From: Sphingomicrobium astaxanthinifaciens
GTDB lineage: Bacteria > Pseudomonadota > Alphaproteobacteria > Sphingomonadales > Sphingomonadaceae
NCBI RefSeq assembly: GCF_022865105.1
Contig: NZ_JAKNYM010000002.1
Location: forward strand, 1,087,501 to 1,151,500
Length of the DNA stretch: 64,000 bases
Direction of reading: 5' to 3'
Shown: piece by piece, positions 43,898 through 53,726 of the stretch
Numbering within the stretch: the stretch's first letter is position 1
Layout: the number at the start of each line of letters is the position of its first letter
Translations under genes and position numbers: made by a program
The notes under the pieces: generated by a model
What the model was told of the DNA's origin: nothing
The model's database searches: none
The model's input: only the letters and a program-made list of their open reading frames with translations

Positions 43898-45013
43898 GTG
43901 AGCAGGATCGACCCCTTTGACGTCGCGATCGTGGGCGCCGGGATCGCGGGCACCGCGCTCGGCGCGCACCTCGCGCGGCGCGGACTCTCGGTGTGCGTGC
44001 TCGAGGCCGAGCCGCAGCCGGGCTACCATGCCACCGGGCGCTCGGCCGCCTTCTGGCTCGAGAGCTATGGCGGCGCGGCGGTGCTCCCGCTCTCGCGCGC
44101 CAGCCGCGATTTCCTCGACCAGCCGCCGGCCAATTTCTCGGCGCGCGGCTTCCTGCGCCCGCGCGGCGCCATCCATCTCGCGCGCGGTGGCGGCGAGGAT
44201 GCGTTCGCCGCGCTGCCCGCCGAGGCGACGACCGAGCCGCTCGACCCCGACCGGCTCGCCGCGCTGATCCCCGGGCTCCGTCCCGAGTGGCGCCACGGGG
44301 TCGCCGAACCCTCGTGCCGCGAGATCGACGTCGCCGGGCTGCACCAGGCCTATCGCGCCTCGCTGGTGCGCGCGGGCGGGCGGATCGAATGCAACGCCGA
44401 GCTGGTCGCGGCGCGACAGGCGGGCGGCGGCTGGGCGATCCGCCTCGCCGACGGGCGCGAGCTGCGCGCGGCGCGGCTGATCAACGCCGCCGGGGCCTGG
44501 GCCGACCGCGTCGCCGAGCGCTGCGGGCTGGCCCCGCTCGGGATGGCGCCCAAGCGGCGGACGATGGTCCAGCTGCGGGTGGCGGGGATCGAGGCCCGGC
44601 GGCTGCCGCTCGTCAGCGCCATCGACGGCAGCTTCTACTTTCGCGGCGAGGGCGCGCACAGCGTCTGGCTCAGCCCGCACGACGAGGTCGACAGCCCGCC
44701 CTGCGATGCCGCCCCCGAGGAGCTGGCGGTGGCGACCGCGATCGACCGGCTCGAGGCGGTGGTCGACTGGACGATCGAGGCGGTCGAGCGCAAGTGGGCG
44801 GGGCTGCGCACCTTCGCGCCCGACCGGGTGCCGGTCATCGGCGCCGACCCCGATTGCCCGTCCTTCTTCTGGTACGCGGGGCAGGGGGGCACCGGGATCC
44901 AGACCCAGCCCGCCGCCGCCGCGCTCGCACGCGCGCTGTTCCTCGGCGAGCCGCCCGCGGGGATCGCGGCGGGGATCGACCCCGCGCCCTTTGCCCCCTC
45001 GCGGCTGCGCTAG
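43898..45013 (+). CDS. FAD-dependent oxidoreductase (DAO/DadA-like family)
   Basis: A 371-residue enzyme of the D-amino-acid-oxidase/glycine-oxidase type. An N-terminal Rossmann FAD motif (VAIVGAGIAGTALGAHLARRGL), YHATGRSAAFW, LINAAGAWADRVAE (binding loop) and a late WAGLRTFAPDRVPVIG and FFWYAGQGGTGIQTQPAAA. The substrate is not determined. The GTG start at 43898 is inferred from the short gap to the divergent cpaA start and the distance to the Rossmann motif. Confidence 0.85.
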   Translation: MSRIDPFDVAIVGAGIAGTALGAHLARRGLSVCVLEAEPQPGYHATGRSAAFWLESYGGAAVLPLSRASRDFLDQPPANFSARGFLRPRGAIHLARGGGEDAFAALPAEATTEPLDPDRLAALIPGLRPEWRHGVAEPSCREIDVAGLHQAYRASLVRAGGRIECNAELVAARQAGGGWAIRLADGRELRAARLINAAGAWADRVAERCGLAPLGMAPKRRTMVQLRVAGIEARRLPLVSAIDGSFYFRGEGAHSVWLSPHDEVDSPPCDAAPEELAVATAIDRLEAVVDWTIEAVERKWAGLRTFAPDRVPVIGADPDCPSFFWYAGQGGTGIQTQPAAAALARALFLGEPPAGIAAGIDPAPFAPSRLR

Positions 45014-45037
45014 CGCCTGAGGGCCAGGAGCGGCGGC

Positions 45038-45472
45038 CTAGCGCAGCGCCTCGGCGGCGGCGCAGGCGAGCTGGTCGGCGCGTTCGTTCTCGGGGTGCCC
45101 GGCGTGGCCCTTGACCCAGTGCCATTCAACACTGTGCGGCGCGGCGGCGGCGGCGAGCCGCTGCCACAGCTCGGCGTTCTTGACCGGCTTCTTGGCAGCG
45201 GTCTTCCAGCCGTTCTTCTTCCAGCCGTGGATCCACTTGGTGATGCCGTCGCGGACATAGACGCTGTCGGTCGTCAGCTGCACCTTGCAGGGACGCTTGA
45301 GCGCCTCGAGCGCGGCGATCGCGGCCATCAGTTCCATGCGGTTGTTGGTGCTGTCGCGCTCGCTGCCCGACAATTCCTTCTCGTGGCTGCCCGAGCGCAG
45401 CACCGCGCCCCAGCCGCCCGGGCCCGGGTTGCCCTTGCACGCCCCGTCGGTGAAGATCTCGACTTCCTGCAC
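45038..45472 (-). CDS. rnhA: Ribonuclease HI
   Basis: RNase HI removes RNA from RNA/DNA hybrids. The 144 residues have the catalytic acids D9 in [12 protein letters not shown]47 in [10 protein letters not shown]69 in TTDSVYV and D133 in ERADQLA, plus the basic loop ([17 protein letters not shown]). GTG start at 45472, chosen because the family begins immediately before VEIFTDG. ispH lies 11 bases upstream, so the two are probably co-transcribed. Confidence 0.96.
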   Translation of the reverse strand: MQEVEIFTDGACKGNPGPGGWGAVLRSGSHEKELSGSERDSTNNRMELMAAIAALEALKRPCKVQLTTDSVYVRDGITKWIHGWKKNGWKTAAKKPVKNAELWQRLAAAAAPHSVEWHWVKGHAGHPENERADQLACAAAEALR

Positions 45473-45483
45473 GTCGCGAGCCG

Positions 45484-46428
45484 TCAGGCGACCAGCGAGC
45501 GCGGCAGCTTGAAGACCATGTTTTCCTCGACGTGCGCGACCTCGCGCTCGGCCACGGTGAAACGGTCGCCGAGCGCATCGACGACCTCGCGCACGAGGAT
45601 CTCGGGGGCCGAGGCGCCGGCGGTGATGCCGACCCGCGTCGGGGTGCCGAGCCAGTCCCAGTCGATGTCGGCCGCGCGCCCGATCAGCCGCGCCGGCGTG
45701 CCGAGCCGCTCGGCGGTCTCGGCGAGGCGGCGGCTGTTGGAGCTGTTGGGGGCGCCGATGACGAGCAGGCGATCGACCTGCGGCGCGACCTGCTTGACCG
45801 CCGCCTGCCGGTTCGAGGTGGCATAGCAGATGTCCTCGCCCTTGGGGCCCTGGATCGCGGGAAAGCGCTCTTTCAGGATGGCGATGATCGCGTCGGTATC
45901 GTCGACCGACAGCGTGGTCTGGGTGAGGAAGCCGAGGCGGTCGGGATCGGCGACCGCGACGCCGCGCGCGTCGGCCTCGGTCTCGACCAGCGTCATGTGC
46001 CCCTCGGGGACCTGCCCGAAGGTGCCGATCACCTCGGGGTGCCCGGCGTGGCCGATGAACAGGATGTGGCGCCCGTTCTCGATCATCCGCTCGGCCTGGC
46101 GATGGACCTTGGAGACGAGCGGGCAGGTGGCATCGAGATAGTCGAGCCCGCGCGCCTCGGCCGCCTGCGGCACCGCCTTGGGCACGCCGTGCGCGGAAAA
46201 GACGACCGGGCGATGGCCGGGCACCGCGTCGAGCGTCTCGACGAACACCGCGCCCAGACCGCGCAGCCGGTCGACCACGAAGCGGTTGTGGACGATCTCG
46301 TGCCGCACATAGACTGGCGGGCCATAGCGTTCGAGCGCGAGCTCGACGATCTTGATCGCGCGATCGACACCGGCGCAAAAGCCGCGCGGCGCGGCGATGA
46401 GGACTTCGAGGTCGGGAGCGTTGCTCAT
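45484..46428 (-). CDS. ispH: 4-hydroxy-3-methylbut-2-enyl diphosphate reductase
   Basis: IspH performs the last step of the MEP isoprenoid pathway, producing IPP and DMAPP with a 4Fe-4S cluster. The 314 residues have [12 protein letters not shown] (C18), [12 protein letters not shown] and [10 protein letters not shown], the three cluster cysteines, and the HEIVHN and HAGHPEV motifs. rnhA follows on the same strand. The start is ATG 46428; a slightly earlier start cannot be excluded. Confidence 0.96.
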   Translation of the reverse strand: MSNAPDLEVLIAAPRGFCAGVDRAIKIVELALERYGPPVYVRHEIVHNRFVVDRLRGLGAVFVETLDAVPGHRPVVFSAHGVPKAVPQAAEARGLDYLDATCPLVSKVHRQAERMIENGRHILFIGHAGHPEVIGTFGQVPEGHMTLVETEADARGVAVADPDRLGFLTQTTLSVDDTDAIIAILKERFPAIQGPKGEDICYATSNRQAAVKQVAPQVDRLLVIGAPNSSNSRRLAETAERLGTPARLIGRAADIDWDWLGTPTRVGITAGASAPEILVREVVDALGDRFTVAEREVAHVEENMVFKLPRSLVA

Positions 46429-46513
46429 GCGGGCGATGTAAGCGATCGCTTGGCAAGCGTGAAGGGCCTTCCTATGGAGAGGCAGACTTTTCTGGCAATC
46501 CAAGGTATCCGAC

Positions 46514-47146
46514 ATGGTTCGCAAGCTGCTTCTCGCCTCCTCCACCCTGCTGCTGGCCGCCTGTGCGGGCGAGGGGCGGATCGAAAATGGCGGCATCGTC
46601 GTCGCCCGCAGCCTGTGCCCGCAGGTCGGCATCCCCGCCGGGACCGGCTCGGTCACGCTGTTCGATCCGGCGGATTCGACCCGCGCCGAGGCGATCGACG
46701 TCACCGCCGCGATCACCAACCTCGACGGCCAGTGCGCCGAGGACCAGCAGTTCGTGACCTCCTCGGTCAGCTTCGACGTGCAGGCCGCGCGCCGCGTCCC
46801 GGGACCCGCGCGCACCCTCACCCTGCCGATCTTCAACGTCGCGGTGCAAGGCGGCGACACGGTCGTCGCCAAGCGCGTCGGCAGCGTCCGGCTCGACTTC
46901 GCGGAGGGCGCGCTGCGCACCGAGACGCGCGGGCAGGCGAGCATCCGCGTGGCCCGCGCCGCCGCAACCCTGCCCGACGCGGTGCGCGCCGAGCTGACCC
47001 GCAAGCGCCGCGCCGGCGACGTCGATGCCGCGATCGACCCGCTCTCGCGCCCCGAGATCCGCAGCGCGGTCGCGCGCGCCAGCTTCGAGCAGCTGGTCGG
47101 CTTCCAGCTTACGCCCGAACAACTGCGCTACAACGCGACCAAGTGA
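46514..47146 (+). CDS. Lipoprotein of unknown function
   Basis: A 210-residue protein with a lipobox ([12 protein letters not shown]). The mature part has two cysteines ([15 protein letters not shown]), a beta-rich middle ([23 protein letters not shown]) and a C-terminal helical section. No family was recognised. Divergent from ispH by about 85 bases. It is followed closely by the glycine riboswitch, but it is not part of the gcv leader. Confidence 0.6.
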   Translation: MVRKLLLASSTLLLAACAGEGRIENGGIVVARSLCPQVGIPAGTGSVTLFDPADSTRAEAIDVTAAITNLDGQCAEDQQFVTSSVSFDVQAARRVPGPARTLTLPIFNVAVQGGDTVVAKRVGSVRLDFAEGALRTETRGQASIRVARAAATLPDAVRAELTRKRRAGDVDAAIDPLSRPEIRSAVARASFEQLVGFQLTPEQLRYNATK

Positions 47147-47249
47147 TTTTTTCGCACCATCGCCCGCGCAAGGGCGATTGACAGGCGGGGGGTGCGGGGC
47201 CAAAGCCGGACCCGTCTCCGGCGCGTGCCCCACGCGCGTGCCGGGGGGC

Positions 47250-47466
47250 CATGCGGGAGAGACCCCGGGCAACCGGGGCGCCGAAGGAGCAACCGCCCCC
47301 GGAATCTCTCAGGCAGAAGGACCGTTTGGCCCCGTGACAGTCTGGAAAGCGCGGCGCGCCCGTCACCGGGCCGCGACGCCACCGACGGGGTAGGCGGGAC
47401 GAGCCGGCAGGAGAGGCGGCCAGTCTTCGTCGAAACTCTCAGGTCCATGCGACAGATGGGGGTCCG
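47250..47466 (+). ncRNA. Tandem glycine riboswitch upstream of gcvT
   Basis: The first aptamer is clear: GGGAGAGACC, GCCGAAGGAGCAACCG and AATCTCTCAGGCAGAAGGACCG (47255-47324), and its 3' end is near GACAGTCTGGAAAGC. The second half has GGAGAGGC, then AAACTCTCAGGTCCATG and GACAGATGGGG (47410-47461), the usual closing features of a second aptamer; an equivalent of GCCGAAGG is less obvious (perhaps ACCGACGGGG near 47391). After it GGTCCG (47461) can pair with CGGACC (47505), around an inner CGCGCGGG/CCCGCGCG stem, just before the ribosome site of gcvT. It likely turns on gcv genes when glycine is abundant. Confidence 0.9.
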
Positions 47467-47529
47467 GTTTTCTCGGCGCGCGGGCGTTTTTCCCCCGCGC
47501 GTCACGGACCTTGAAAGGCGCTGCTTGGC

Positions 47530-48651
47530 ATGACCGACACTCTTCCCCTCGACCGCTGGCACGTCGCGCACGGCGCGCGCATGGTCGAATTCGCCGGCTA
47601 TGCGATGCCGATCCAATATGAGGGCATCATCGCCGAGCATAAGTGGACGCGCGAGCAGGCGGGGCTGTTCGACGTCAGCCACATGGGCCAGCTCACCGTG
47701 AAGGGGCCCGGTGCCGCCGCCGCGCTCGAAGCGCTGATGCCCGGCGATTTTGCGGGCCTCAAGCCGGGGCGCGCGCGCTACTCGATGCTGCTCGCCGACG
47801 ATGGCGGTATCCTCGATGATCTCATCGTCACCCGCGTGCCCGACGCGGACAGCGACGAGGCCTTCGCGCTCGTCGTCAACGGCGCGGTCAAGCATGACGA
47901 CATCGCGCACCTGCGCGCGCGGCTGCCCGAGGAGGTCGAGATGACGCACCACGAGGAGCGCGCATTGCTCGCGCTGCAGGGCCCCGCCGCCGCCGCGGTG
48001 CTCGAGCGGCTCGTGCCCGGCGTCGCCGACCTCGCCTTCATGCAGGGCGCGGGGTTCGACCATGAGGGCGATTTCCTGTGGATCAGCCGGTCGGGCTATA
48101 CCGGCGAGGACGGCTTCGAGATCTCGATCGCGCCCGCGCAGGTGGAAGCCTTTGCCGAGGCGCTGGTCGCCGACGGTCGCGTCAAGCCGATCGGGCTGGG
48201 GGCGCGCGATTCGCTGCGGCTCGAGGCGGGGCTGCCGCTCTATGGTCACGACCTCGATCCCGAGATCACCCCGATCATGGCCGACCTCGGCTTCGCCATC
48301 TCCAAGCGCCGCCGCGAGGAAGGCGGCTTCCCGGGCGCCGAGCGGATCCTCGAGGAACGCGCGAAGGGCGCGCTGGTCAAGCGCGTCGGCTTCTTCGTCG
48401 AGGGCCGCCAGCCGGTGCGCGAGGGCGCGCCGCTGCTCGATGGCGAGGGCAATGTCGTCGGCAAGATCACCTCGGGTGGCTTTTCGCCCACCTTGGAGCG
48501 GCCCATCGCCATGGGCTATCTCGCCACGCATCTCGTCGATGACGCCGACGCGGTGGTGAAGGCGCAGCAGCGCTCCAAGCTTTTCGACGTGACGGTCACC
48601 GACATGCCGTTCGTCCCGCATAACTACCATCGCAAGCAGGGGAAGAAGTGA
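47530..48651 (+). CDS. gcvT: Glycine cleavage system aminomethyltransferase (T protein)
   Basis: GcvT moves the aminomethyl group to tetrahydrofolate, releasing ammonia. The 373 residues have [44 protein letters not shown] and the C-terminal GcvT_C segment ([21 protein letters not shown]). First of a gcvT-gcvH-gcvPA-gcvPB operon behind a glycine riboswitch. Its stop overlaps the gcvH ATG by one base. Confidence 0.96.
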   Translation: MTDTLPLDRWHVAHGARMVEFAGYAMPIQYEGIIAEHKWTREQAGLFDVSHMGQLTVKGPGAAAALEALMPGDFAGLKPGRARYSMLLADDGGILDDLIVTRVPDADSDEAFALVVNGAVKHDDIAHLRARLPEEVEMTHHEERALLALQGPAAAAVLERLVPGVADLAFMQGAGFDHEGDFLWISRSGYTGEDGFEISIAPAQVEAFAEALVADGRVKPIGLGARDSLRLEAGLPLYGHDLDPEITPIMADLGFAISKRRREEGGFPGAERILEERAKGALVKRVGFFVEGRQPVREGAPLLDGEGNVVGKITSGGFSPTLERPIAMGYLATHLVDDADAVVKAQQRSKLFDVTVTDMPFVPHNYHRKQGKK

Positions 48652-49022
48652 TGACCCTCTATTACACCAAGGAACATGAGTGGCTGCGCGTCGAGGGCGA
48701 TGTCGCCACCGTCGGCATCTCCAACCACGCGCAGGAAGCGCTGGGCGACATCGTCTTCGCCGAGGTGCCCGAGGCCGGGCGCACCGTGTCGAAGGGCGAC
48801 GATGCCGCGGTGGTCGAGAGCGTGAAGGCGGCGAGCGACGTCTACGCCCCCGTGTCGGGCGAGGTGGTCGAGGGCAATGAGGCGCTCGACGGCGACCCCG
48901 CGCTGGTCAATTCGGACCCCGAGGGCGAGGGCTGGTTCTTCAAGATCAAGCTGTCCGACCCGTCGGAACTCGACGGGCTGATGGACGAGGCCGCCTACAA
49001 GGAATTCCTCGGCACCCTCTAG
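48651..49022 (+). CDS. gcvH: Glycine cleavage system H protein
   Basis: The 123-residue lipoyl carrier of the glycine cleavage system. It starts [17 protein letters not shown]; the lipoylated lysine is K59 in [24 protein letters not shown] follows. The ATG is in the gcvT stop (TGATG). LipB at 17396 would supply the octanoyl precursor of the lipoate. Confidence 0.97.
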   Translation: MTLYYTKEHEWLRVEGDVATVGISNHAQEALGDIVFAEVPEAGRTVSKGDDAAVVESVKAASDVYAPVSGEVVEGNEALDGDPALVNSDPEGEGWFFKIKLSDPSELDGLMDEAAYKEFLGTL

Positions 49023-49068
49023 GCGCAACGCCGGCGCGAGCAACCTGTCCCGCGCGACAAAGGATGAA

Positions 49069-50439
49069 GTGATGCGATACCTGCCGCTCAAGGACACCGA
49101 CCGGGCCGCGATGCTCGAGAAGGTCGGCGCCGCCACCATCGATGACCTGTTCGTCGACGTGCCCGAGGAAGCGCGGCTCGACGGGCCGATCGACGGGCTG
49201 CCGATGCACGCCAGCGAGATGGCGGTGGAAAGGCACATGCGCCGCCTGTCGAAAAAGAACCTCGCGGCGGCGGATGCGCCCTTCTTCCTCGGCGCGGGCG
49301 CCTATCGCCACCACGTCCCCGCGAGCGTCGATCACCTCATCCAGCGCGGCGAGTTCCTCACCGCCTACACGCCCTACCAGCCCGAGATCGCGCAGGGCAC
49401 GCTGCAGATGCTGTTCGAGTTCCAGACGCAGGTCGCGCGGCTCTACGGCTGCGCGGTGGCCAACGCCTCGATGTACGACGGCTCGACCGCCTGCTGGGAA
49501 GCGGTGGCGATGGCGAGCCGCGTCGCGCGCGGCAAGAAGAAGAAGGTCGTGCTCTCGGGCGCGCTCCACCCGCATTATGCCGAGGTGGTGCGGACGATGG
49601 CCAAGTTCACCGAGGACGAGATCGCGGGCGCGCCCCCGAGCCTCACGCCGCGGCCCGACGACGACGGCCTCATCGCGCGGATCGACGACAATACGAGCTG
49701 CGTGGTGGTGCAATATCCCGACATCCTCGGGCGCATCCCCGACCTCCAGCGCATCGCCGATGCCGCGCATGCCAAGGGCGCGCTGCTCATCGTCGTCAAC
49801 ACCGAGCCCGTCGCGCTCGGCGCGATCGAGGCGCCGGGCAACCTTGGCGCCGACATCGTCGTGGGCGAGGGGCAGGCGATCGGCGTCGGCCTCCAGTTCG
49901 GCGGGCCCTATCTGGGGCTGTTCGCGGTCAAGGACGAGAAGCATGTGCGCATGATGCCGGGGCGGCTGTGCGGCGAGACGGTCGATGCCGAGGGCAAGCG
50001 CGGTTACGTCCTCACCCTCTCGACGCGCGAGCAGCATATCCGCCGCGAGAAGGCGACCAGCAACATCTGCACCAACTCGGGGCTGTGCGCGCTGGCCTTC
50101 AGCGTCCACATGACGCTGCTCGGCGAAAAGGGGCTGCGCGCGCTGGCGGCGGAGAACCATCGGCTCGCCTGCCTCGCCGCCGACAGGCTGGCCGCGGTGC
50201 CGGGCGTGACGCTGCTCAACGAACATTTCTTCAACGAATTCACGCTGAAGGTCGGGCGCGATGCGCGCGCGCTGGTGCGCGAGCTCGCCGACAAGGGCAT
50301 CCTTGCGGGCGTGTCGCTCGGCCGGCTCTATCCGGACAGCGAGGGGCTCGACGATGCGTTGCTCGTCGCGCTCACCGAGACGACCAGCGAGGAGGACATC
50401 CAGACCCTCTGCGATGCGCTGACGGAGGCGCTATCATGA
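49069..50439 (+). CDS. gcvPA: Glycine dehydrogenase (decarboxylating) subunit 1
   Basis: A 456-residue N-terminal half of the P protein, with MRYLPLKDTDRAAML, HVPASVDHLIQRGEFLTAYTPYQPE, ANASMYDGSTACWEAVAMA and REKATSNICTNSGLCAL. GcvPA and GcvPB together decarboxylate glycine with PLP on the lipoyl arm of GcvH. Its stop overlaps the gcvPB ATG by 4 bases (ATGA). Split P proteins are normal in this lineage. Confidence 0.96.
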   Translation: MMRYLPLKDTDRAAMLEKVGAATIDDLFVDVPEEARLDGPIDGLPMHASEMAVERHMRRLSKKNLAAADAPFFLGAGAYRHHVPASVDHLIQRGEFLTAYTPYQPEIAQGTLQMLFEFQTQVARLYGCAVANASMYDGSTACWEAVAMASRVARGKKKKVVLSGALHPHYAEVVRTMAKFTEDEIAGAPPSLTPRPDDDGLIARIDDNTSCVVVQYPDILGRIPDLQRIADAAHAKGALLIVVNTEPVALGAIEAPGNLGADIVVGEGQAIGVGLQFGGPYLGLFAVKDEKHVRMMPGRLCGETVDAEGKRGYVLTLSTREQHIRREKATSNICTNSGLCALAFSVHMTLLGEKGLRALAAENHRLACLAADRLAAVPGVTLLNEHFFNEFTLKVGRDARALVRELADKGILAGVSLGRLYPDSEGLDDALLVALTETTSEEDIQTLCDALTEALS

Positions 50440-52115
50440 CCAAGACCAACGAGAGCGGCTGGAAGCCCGGCACCCCGGTCGAGGGGCATAATGCGATGAG
50501 CGGACCCGACACCACCACCGGCAACCGCGCGCTGATGCTCGAGGAACCGCTGATCTTCGAGATCGGCGACAGCCAGACCACGGGGGTCGATTTCGAATTC
50601 GCGGGCAAGCTCGACCTCGCGGGCGTCGAGCAGCCGGCAAGCCCCACGCCGATGAGCGCGACGACGAGCCGTCTCGGCGGGTTCGAGCGCAAGGGCGAGA
50701 TCGGGCTGCCGGGGCTCACCGAGCCCGAGACGGTGCGTCACTATACGCGCCTGTCGCGCCAGAATTACGGCATCGATCTCGGCCTCTTCCCGCTCGGCAG
50801 CTGCACGATGAAGCACAACCCGCGGCTCAACGAGAAGGTCGCGCGGATGCCGGGCTTTGCCGACGTCCACCCGCTGCAGCCGGTCGATACGGTGCGCGGC
50901 GCCTTGGAAGTCATCAACGAACTCGCCTTCTGGCTGGTCAAGCTGACCGGCATGCACAGCGTGGCGATGAGCCCCAAGGCGGGCGCGCATGGCGAATTGT
51001 GCGGCATCCTGTGCATCCGCGCCGCGCTCGAGGCGAAGGGCGATGCGCGCGAGGTCATCCTCGTCCCCGAGAGCGCGCACGGCACCAACCCCGCCACCGC
51101 CGCCTTCGCGGGCTACCGGATCGAGAATATCCCCGCCAACAGCGACGGGCGCGTCGATCTCGAGGCCTTGAAGGCTCGCCTCGGCCCCGATGTGGCGGGG
51201 GTGATGATCACCAACCCCTCGACGCTCGGGCTGTTCGAGCGCGACCTGAAGGCGATCTCCGACGCGGTCCATGCGGCGGGCGGCTATGTCTATTGCGACG
51301 GTGCCAACTTCAACGCCATCGTCGGCAAGGTGCGCCCCGGCGACCTCGGCGTCGATGCCATGCACATCAACCTGCACAAGACCTTTTCCACCCCGCATGG
51401 CGGGGGCGGGCCGGGCTCGGGGCCGGTGGTGCTGTCGGAGGCGCTTAGCCCCTTCGCGCCGCTGCCCTATACCGCGCGCACCGAGGACGGCACCGTCCAT
51501 CTCGTCGAGGAAGAGGATGCGCAAAGCTTCGCCGAGGCGCATTTCGGCGGACCGCTCGAGCATTTCGGGCGCATGACCGCCTTCCACGGGCAGATGGGGA
51601 TGTTCACCCGCGCGCTCGCCTATATCCTCAGCCACGGCGCCGACGGCCTGCGCCAGGTCGCCGAGGATGCGGTCTTGAACGCCAACTACATCCTGCGCAG
51701 CCTCGAGGACGTGCTCGACGCGCCCTTCGCCCATTCGGGCCCGTGCATGCACGAGGCATTGTTCAGCGATAAGGGCTTCGGCGAGGGCATCTCGACGCTC
51801 GACCTCGCCAAGGCGCTGATCGACGAGGGTTACCACCCGATGACCATGTACTTCCCGCTGGTGGTGCATGGGGCGATGCTGGTCGAGCCGACCGAAGCCG
51901 AGAGTAAGGCGACGCTCGACCAGTTCATCACCGCGCTGCGCAGCGTGGCCGACCGCGCCAAGGCGGGCGACGAGGGCATGAAGGCCGCGCCTTATTACGC
52001 GCCGCGCCGCCGCCTCGACGAGACGCAGGCCGCGCGCAAGCCCGTGCTCGCCTACAAGGAAGCGGTGCCCGAGGCCTCCTCGACCGGGATGGCGGCCAGG
52101 TACGGCGGCGGCTGA
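50436..52115 (+). CDS. gcvPB: Glycine dehydrogenase (decarboxylating) subunit 2
   Basis: A 559-residue catalytic half of the P protein. The PLP lysine is K315 in NLHKTFSTPHGGGGPG; other blocks are LGSCTMKHNPRLNE, MSPKAGAHGELCG and NPSTLGLFE. There is an N-terminal extension of about 35 residues before LEEPLIFEIG. Its stop overlaps the start of the ABA4-like gene (TGATG), extending the operon. Confidence 0.96.
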   Translation: MTKTNESGWKPGTPVEGHNAMSGPDTTTGNRALMLEEPLIFEIGDSQTTGVDFEFAGKLDLAGVEQPASPTPMSATTSRLGGFERKGEIGLPGLTEPETVRHYTRLSRQNYGIDLGLFPLGSCTMKHNPRLNEKVARMPGFADVHPLQPVDTVRGALEVINELAFWLVKLTGMHSVAMSPKAGAHGELCGILCIRAALEAKGDAREVILVPESAHGTNPATAAFAGYRIENIPANSDGRVDLEALKARLGPDVAGVMITNPSTLGLFERDLKAISDAVHAAGGYVYCDGANFNAIVGKVRPGDLGVDAMHINLHKTFSTPHGGGGPGSGPVVLSEALSPFAPLPYTARTEDGTVHLVEEEDAQSFAEAHFGGPLEHFGRMTAFHGQMGMFTRALAYILSHGADGLRQVAEDAVLNANYILRSLEDVLDAPFAHSGPCMHEALFSDKGFGEGISTLDLAKALIDEGYHPMTMYFPLVVHGAMLVEPTEAESKATLDQFITALRSVADRAKAGDEGMKAAPYYAPRRRLDETQAARKPVLAYKEAVPEASSTGMAARYGGG

Positions 52116-52564
52116 TGGACTGGGGCACGCTGTTCGCGCTCGCCAGCACCGCGGTGCTCGTCCCGTGGATCGCGCTGGTCGTGGGGCCGCGCGGTCCCAA
52201 GACGCACGCGCTGGTGTTCTATCTCGGCATCGGGCTGCTCAGCCTCGCCTATGCGGTCGGGCTGCTCGGCCTGCTGATCGGCAATGGCGGCTTGGGTGAG
52301 GGCGATTTCTCCTCGATCGAGGGGGTGCGCGCGCTGTTTGCCAGCGATGCCGGCGTCACCGTCGGCTGGCTCCACTATCTCGCCTTCGACCTGTTCGTCG
52401 GCCAGTGGATCGCCAAGGATGCCGATCACAAGATGGTGAGCCGGATCGCGCAGGCGCCGATCCTCGTCCTCACGCTGCTGGCCGGGCCGCTTGGGCTGTT
52501 CGTCTGGATGGTCGTGCGCGAGCGCCGCGCGCGGGCGATGGCCGGGCTCAAACTGCGCGGATGA
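52115..52564 (+). CDS. ABA4-like (DUF4281) membrane protein
   Basis: A 149-residue inner-membrane protein with about four helices (5-25, 35-57, 85-105, 112-137) and the family's WLHYLAFDLFVGQWIAKDA segment. ABA4 is required for neoxanthin synthesis in plants; bacterial relatives have no established role, although sphingomonads make carotenoids such as nostoxanthin. It is joined to gcvPB by a stop/start overlap and to the DUF938 gene by ATGA, which may reflect genome compaction rather than a functional link. Confidence 0.8.
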   Translation: MDWGTLFALASTAVLVPWIALVVGPRGPKTHALVFYLGIGLLSLAYAVGLLGLLIGNGGLGEGDFSSIEGVRALFASDAGVTVGWLHYLAFDLFVGQWIAKDADHKMVSRIAQAPILVLTLLAGPLGLFVWMVVRERRARAMAGLKLRG

Positions 52565-53202
52565 GCGACCCGATCCCCCCCTACACGATGGCCGACCTCG
52601 GCCGCGAAGCGCGGCGCGAGGCGCCCGCCGCCGCGCGCAACGTGCGCCATATCATCGCCGTGCTCGAGGACTGGCTTCCCGCCACCGGGCTGGTGCTCGA
52701 AACCTCGAGCGGGACCGGCCAGCATGCGCGCGCCTTCGCCGAGCATTTCCCCGCGCTCACGTTCCAGCCGAGCGACCCCGATCCCGCCGCGCTCGTCTCG
52801 ATCGCGGCCTGGCGCGAGGGGGGGCCCGCCAATTTGCTCCCCCCGCTCGACCTCGATACCGCCGCGCCGGGCTGGGGCATCGAGGCGGCCGATGCGGTCT
52901 TGTCGATCAACATGGCGCATATCGCGCCGTGGGCGGCCACGCTCGGGCTGCTCGAGGGGGCAGCGCGGCTGCTCCGGCCGGGGGCGCCGCTGATCTTCTA
53001 CGGGCCGTGGCTGGCCGCCGATATCGAGACCGCGCCCTCCAACCTGGCGTTCGACGAGAGCCTGCGCGCGCGCGACCCGGCGTGGGGGCTGCGCACGCTC
53101 GAGGCGCTGTCCGCCGCCGCCGAGCCGCGCGGGTTCGCGCTGGCCGAGCGCCGCACGATGCCCGCCAACAACCTCATGCTGCGGCTGGTCCGGCGCGGCT
53201 GA
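52561..53202 (+). CDS. DUF938 SAM-dependent methyltransferase-like protein
   Basis: A 213-residue class-I methyltransferase-like protein. DUF938 features include REARREAPAAARN, VLETSSGTGQHARAFAEHFP (SAM motif I), WQPSDPD-like FQPSDPDP, AVLSINMAHIAPW and FYGPWL. The substrate is unknown. ATG 52561 overlaps the ABA4-like stop. Last gene of the gcv transcription unit as far as overlaps show; a T-run follows (53206-53214) without a clear stem. Confidence 0.85.
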   Translation: MSDPIPPYTMADLGREARREAPAAARNVRHIIAVLEDWLPATGLVLETSSGTGQHARAFAEHFPALTFQPSDPDPAALVSIAAWREGGPANLLPPLDLDTAAPGWGIEAADAVLSINMAHIAPWAATLGLLEGAARLLRPGAPLIFYGPWLAADIETAPSNLAFDESLRARDPAWGLRTLEALSAAAEPRGFALAERRTMPANNLMLRLVRRG

Positions 53203-53252
53203 GCGTTTTTTTTTAACTGGGCTTTTACCGTCCGCGGGCTAACCATGCCGGC

Positions 53253-53672
53253 ATGGACCAGAGTCATTCGCCGCAGAATCGCAAGAGCCCGCGCTCGCAC
53301 CTGTTCATGAAGGCGACCCTCGAGAGCGGGGGGCGCGAACAGGTCGTGCGGCTGCGCAACCTGTCGGCCGAAGGCGCGCTGGTCGAGGGCGACCAACTCC
53401 CCGTCGAAGGCACCGAACTGCTGTTCCGCCGCGACGGGCTGTCGGTCCCCGGGCGGATCGCCTGGACCGCCGAGGGGCGCGCCGGCATCGCCTTCGCGCA
53501 GGCGCTCGAGCCCGAGATCGTGCTGCGCCATGTCCCGCAGCCCAAGCCGCGCCCGCCGATGGCCAGCCGCCGTCCCCCGGTGCGCTCGAGCGAACTGAGC
53601 GAGGGCGAGCGCCGCTACGCGCAGGAATGGGTGTTTCGCAATCCCGGTGACCCGCCCGCGCGCGGGCGCTGA
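53253..53672 (+). CDS. PilZ-domain protein (single domain)
   Basis: A 139-residue PilZ-type protein that may bind cyclic di-GMP. The PilZ parts are NRKSPRSHLFMKA, LRNLSAEGALVEGDQLPVEG (the D/N-x-S-x-x-G motif as NLSAEG) and GRIAWTAEGRAGIAF, but the upstream RxxxR motif is only loosely present (RKSPR). A C-terminal linker and helical tail (ERRYAQEWVFRNPG) follow. Convergent with a second PilZ gene 54 bases away. Confidence 0.8.
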   Translation: MDQSHSPQNRKSPRSHLFMKATLESGGREQVVRLRNLSAEGALVEGDQLPVEGTELLFRRDGLSVPGRIAWTAEGRAGIAFAQALEPEIVLRHVPQPKPRPPMASRRPPVRSSELSEGERRYAQEWVFRNPGDPPARGR

Positions 53673-53726
53673 AGCCTGCCACCGTCTCGCCGGCCGCGCT
53701 GATCGCCCGCGGGACCGGCGCGCACG

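Noticed and set aside
47157-47176. Terminator after the lipoprotein gene at 46514-47146
   Set aside because: ATCGCCC/GGGCGAT forms a stem but the T-run lies before it, not after, so it does not terminate plus-strand transcripts.
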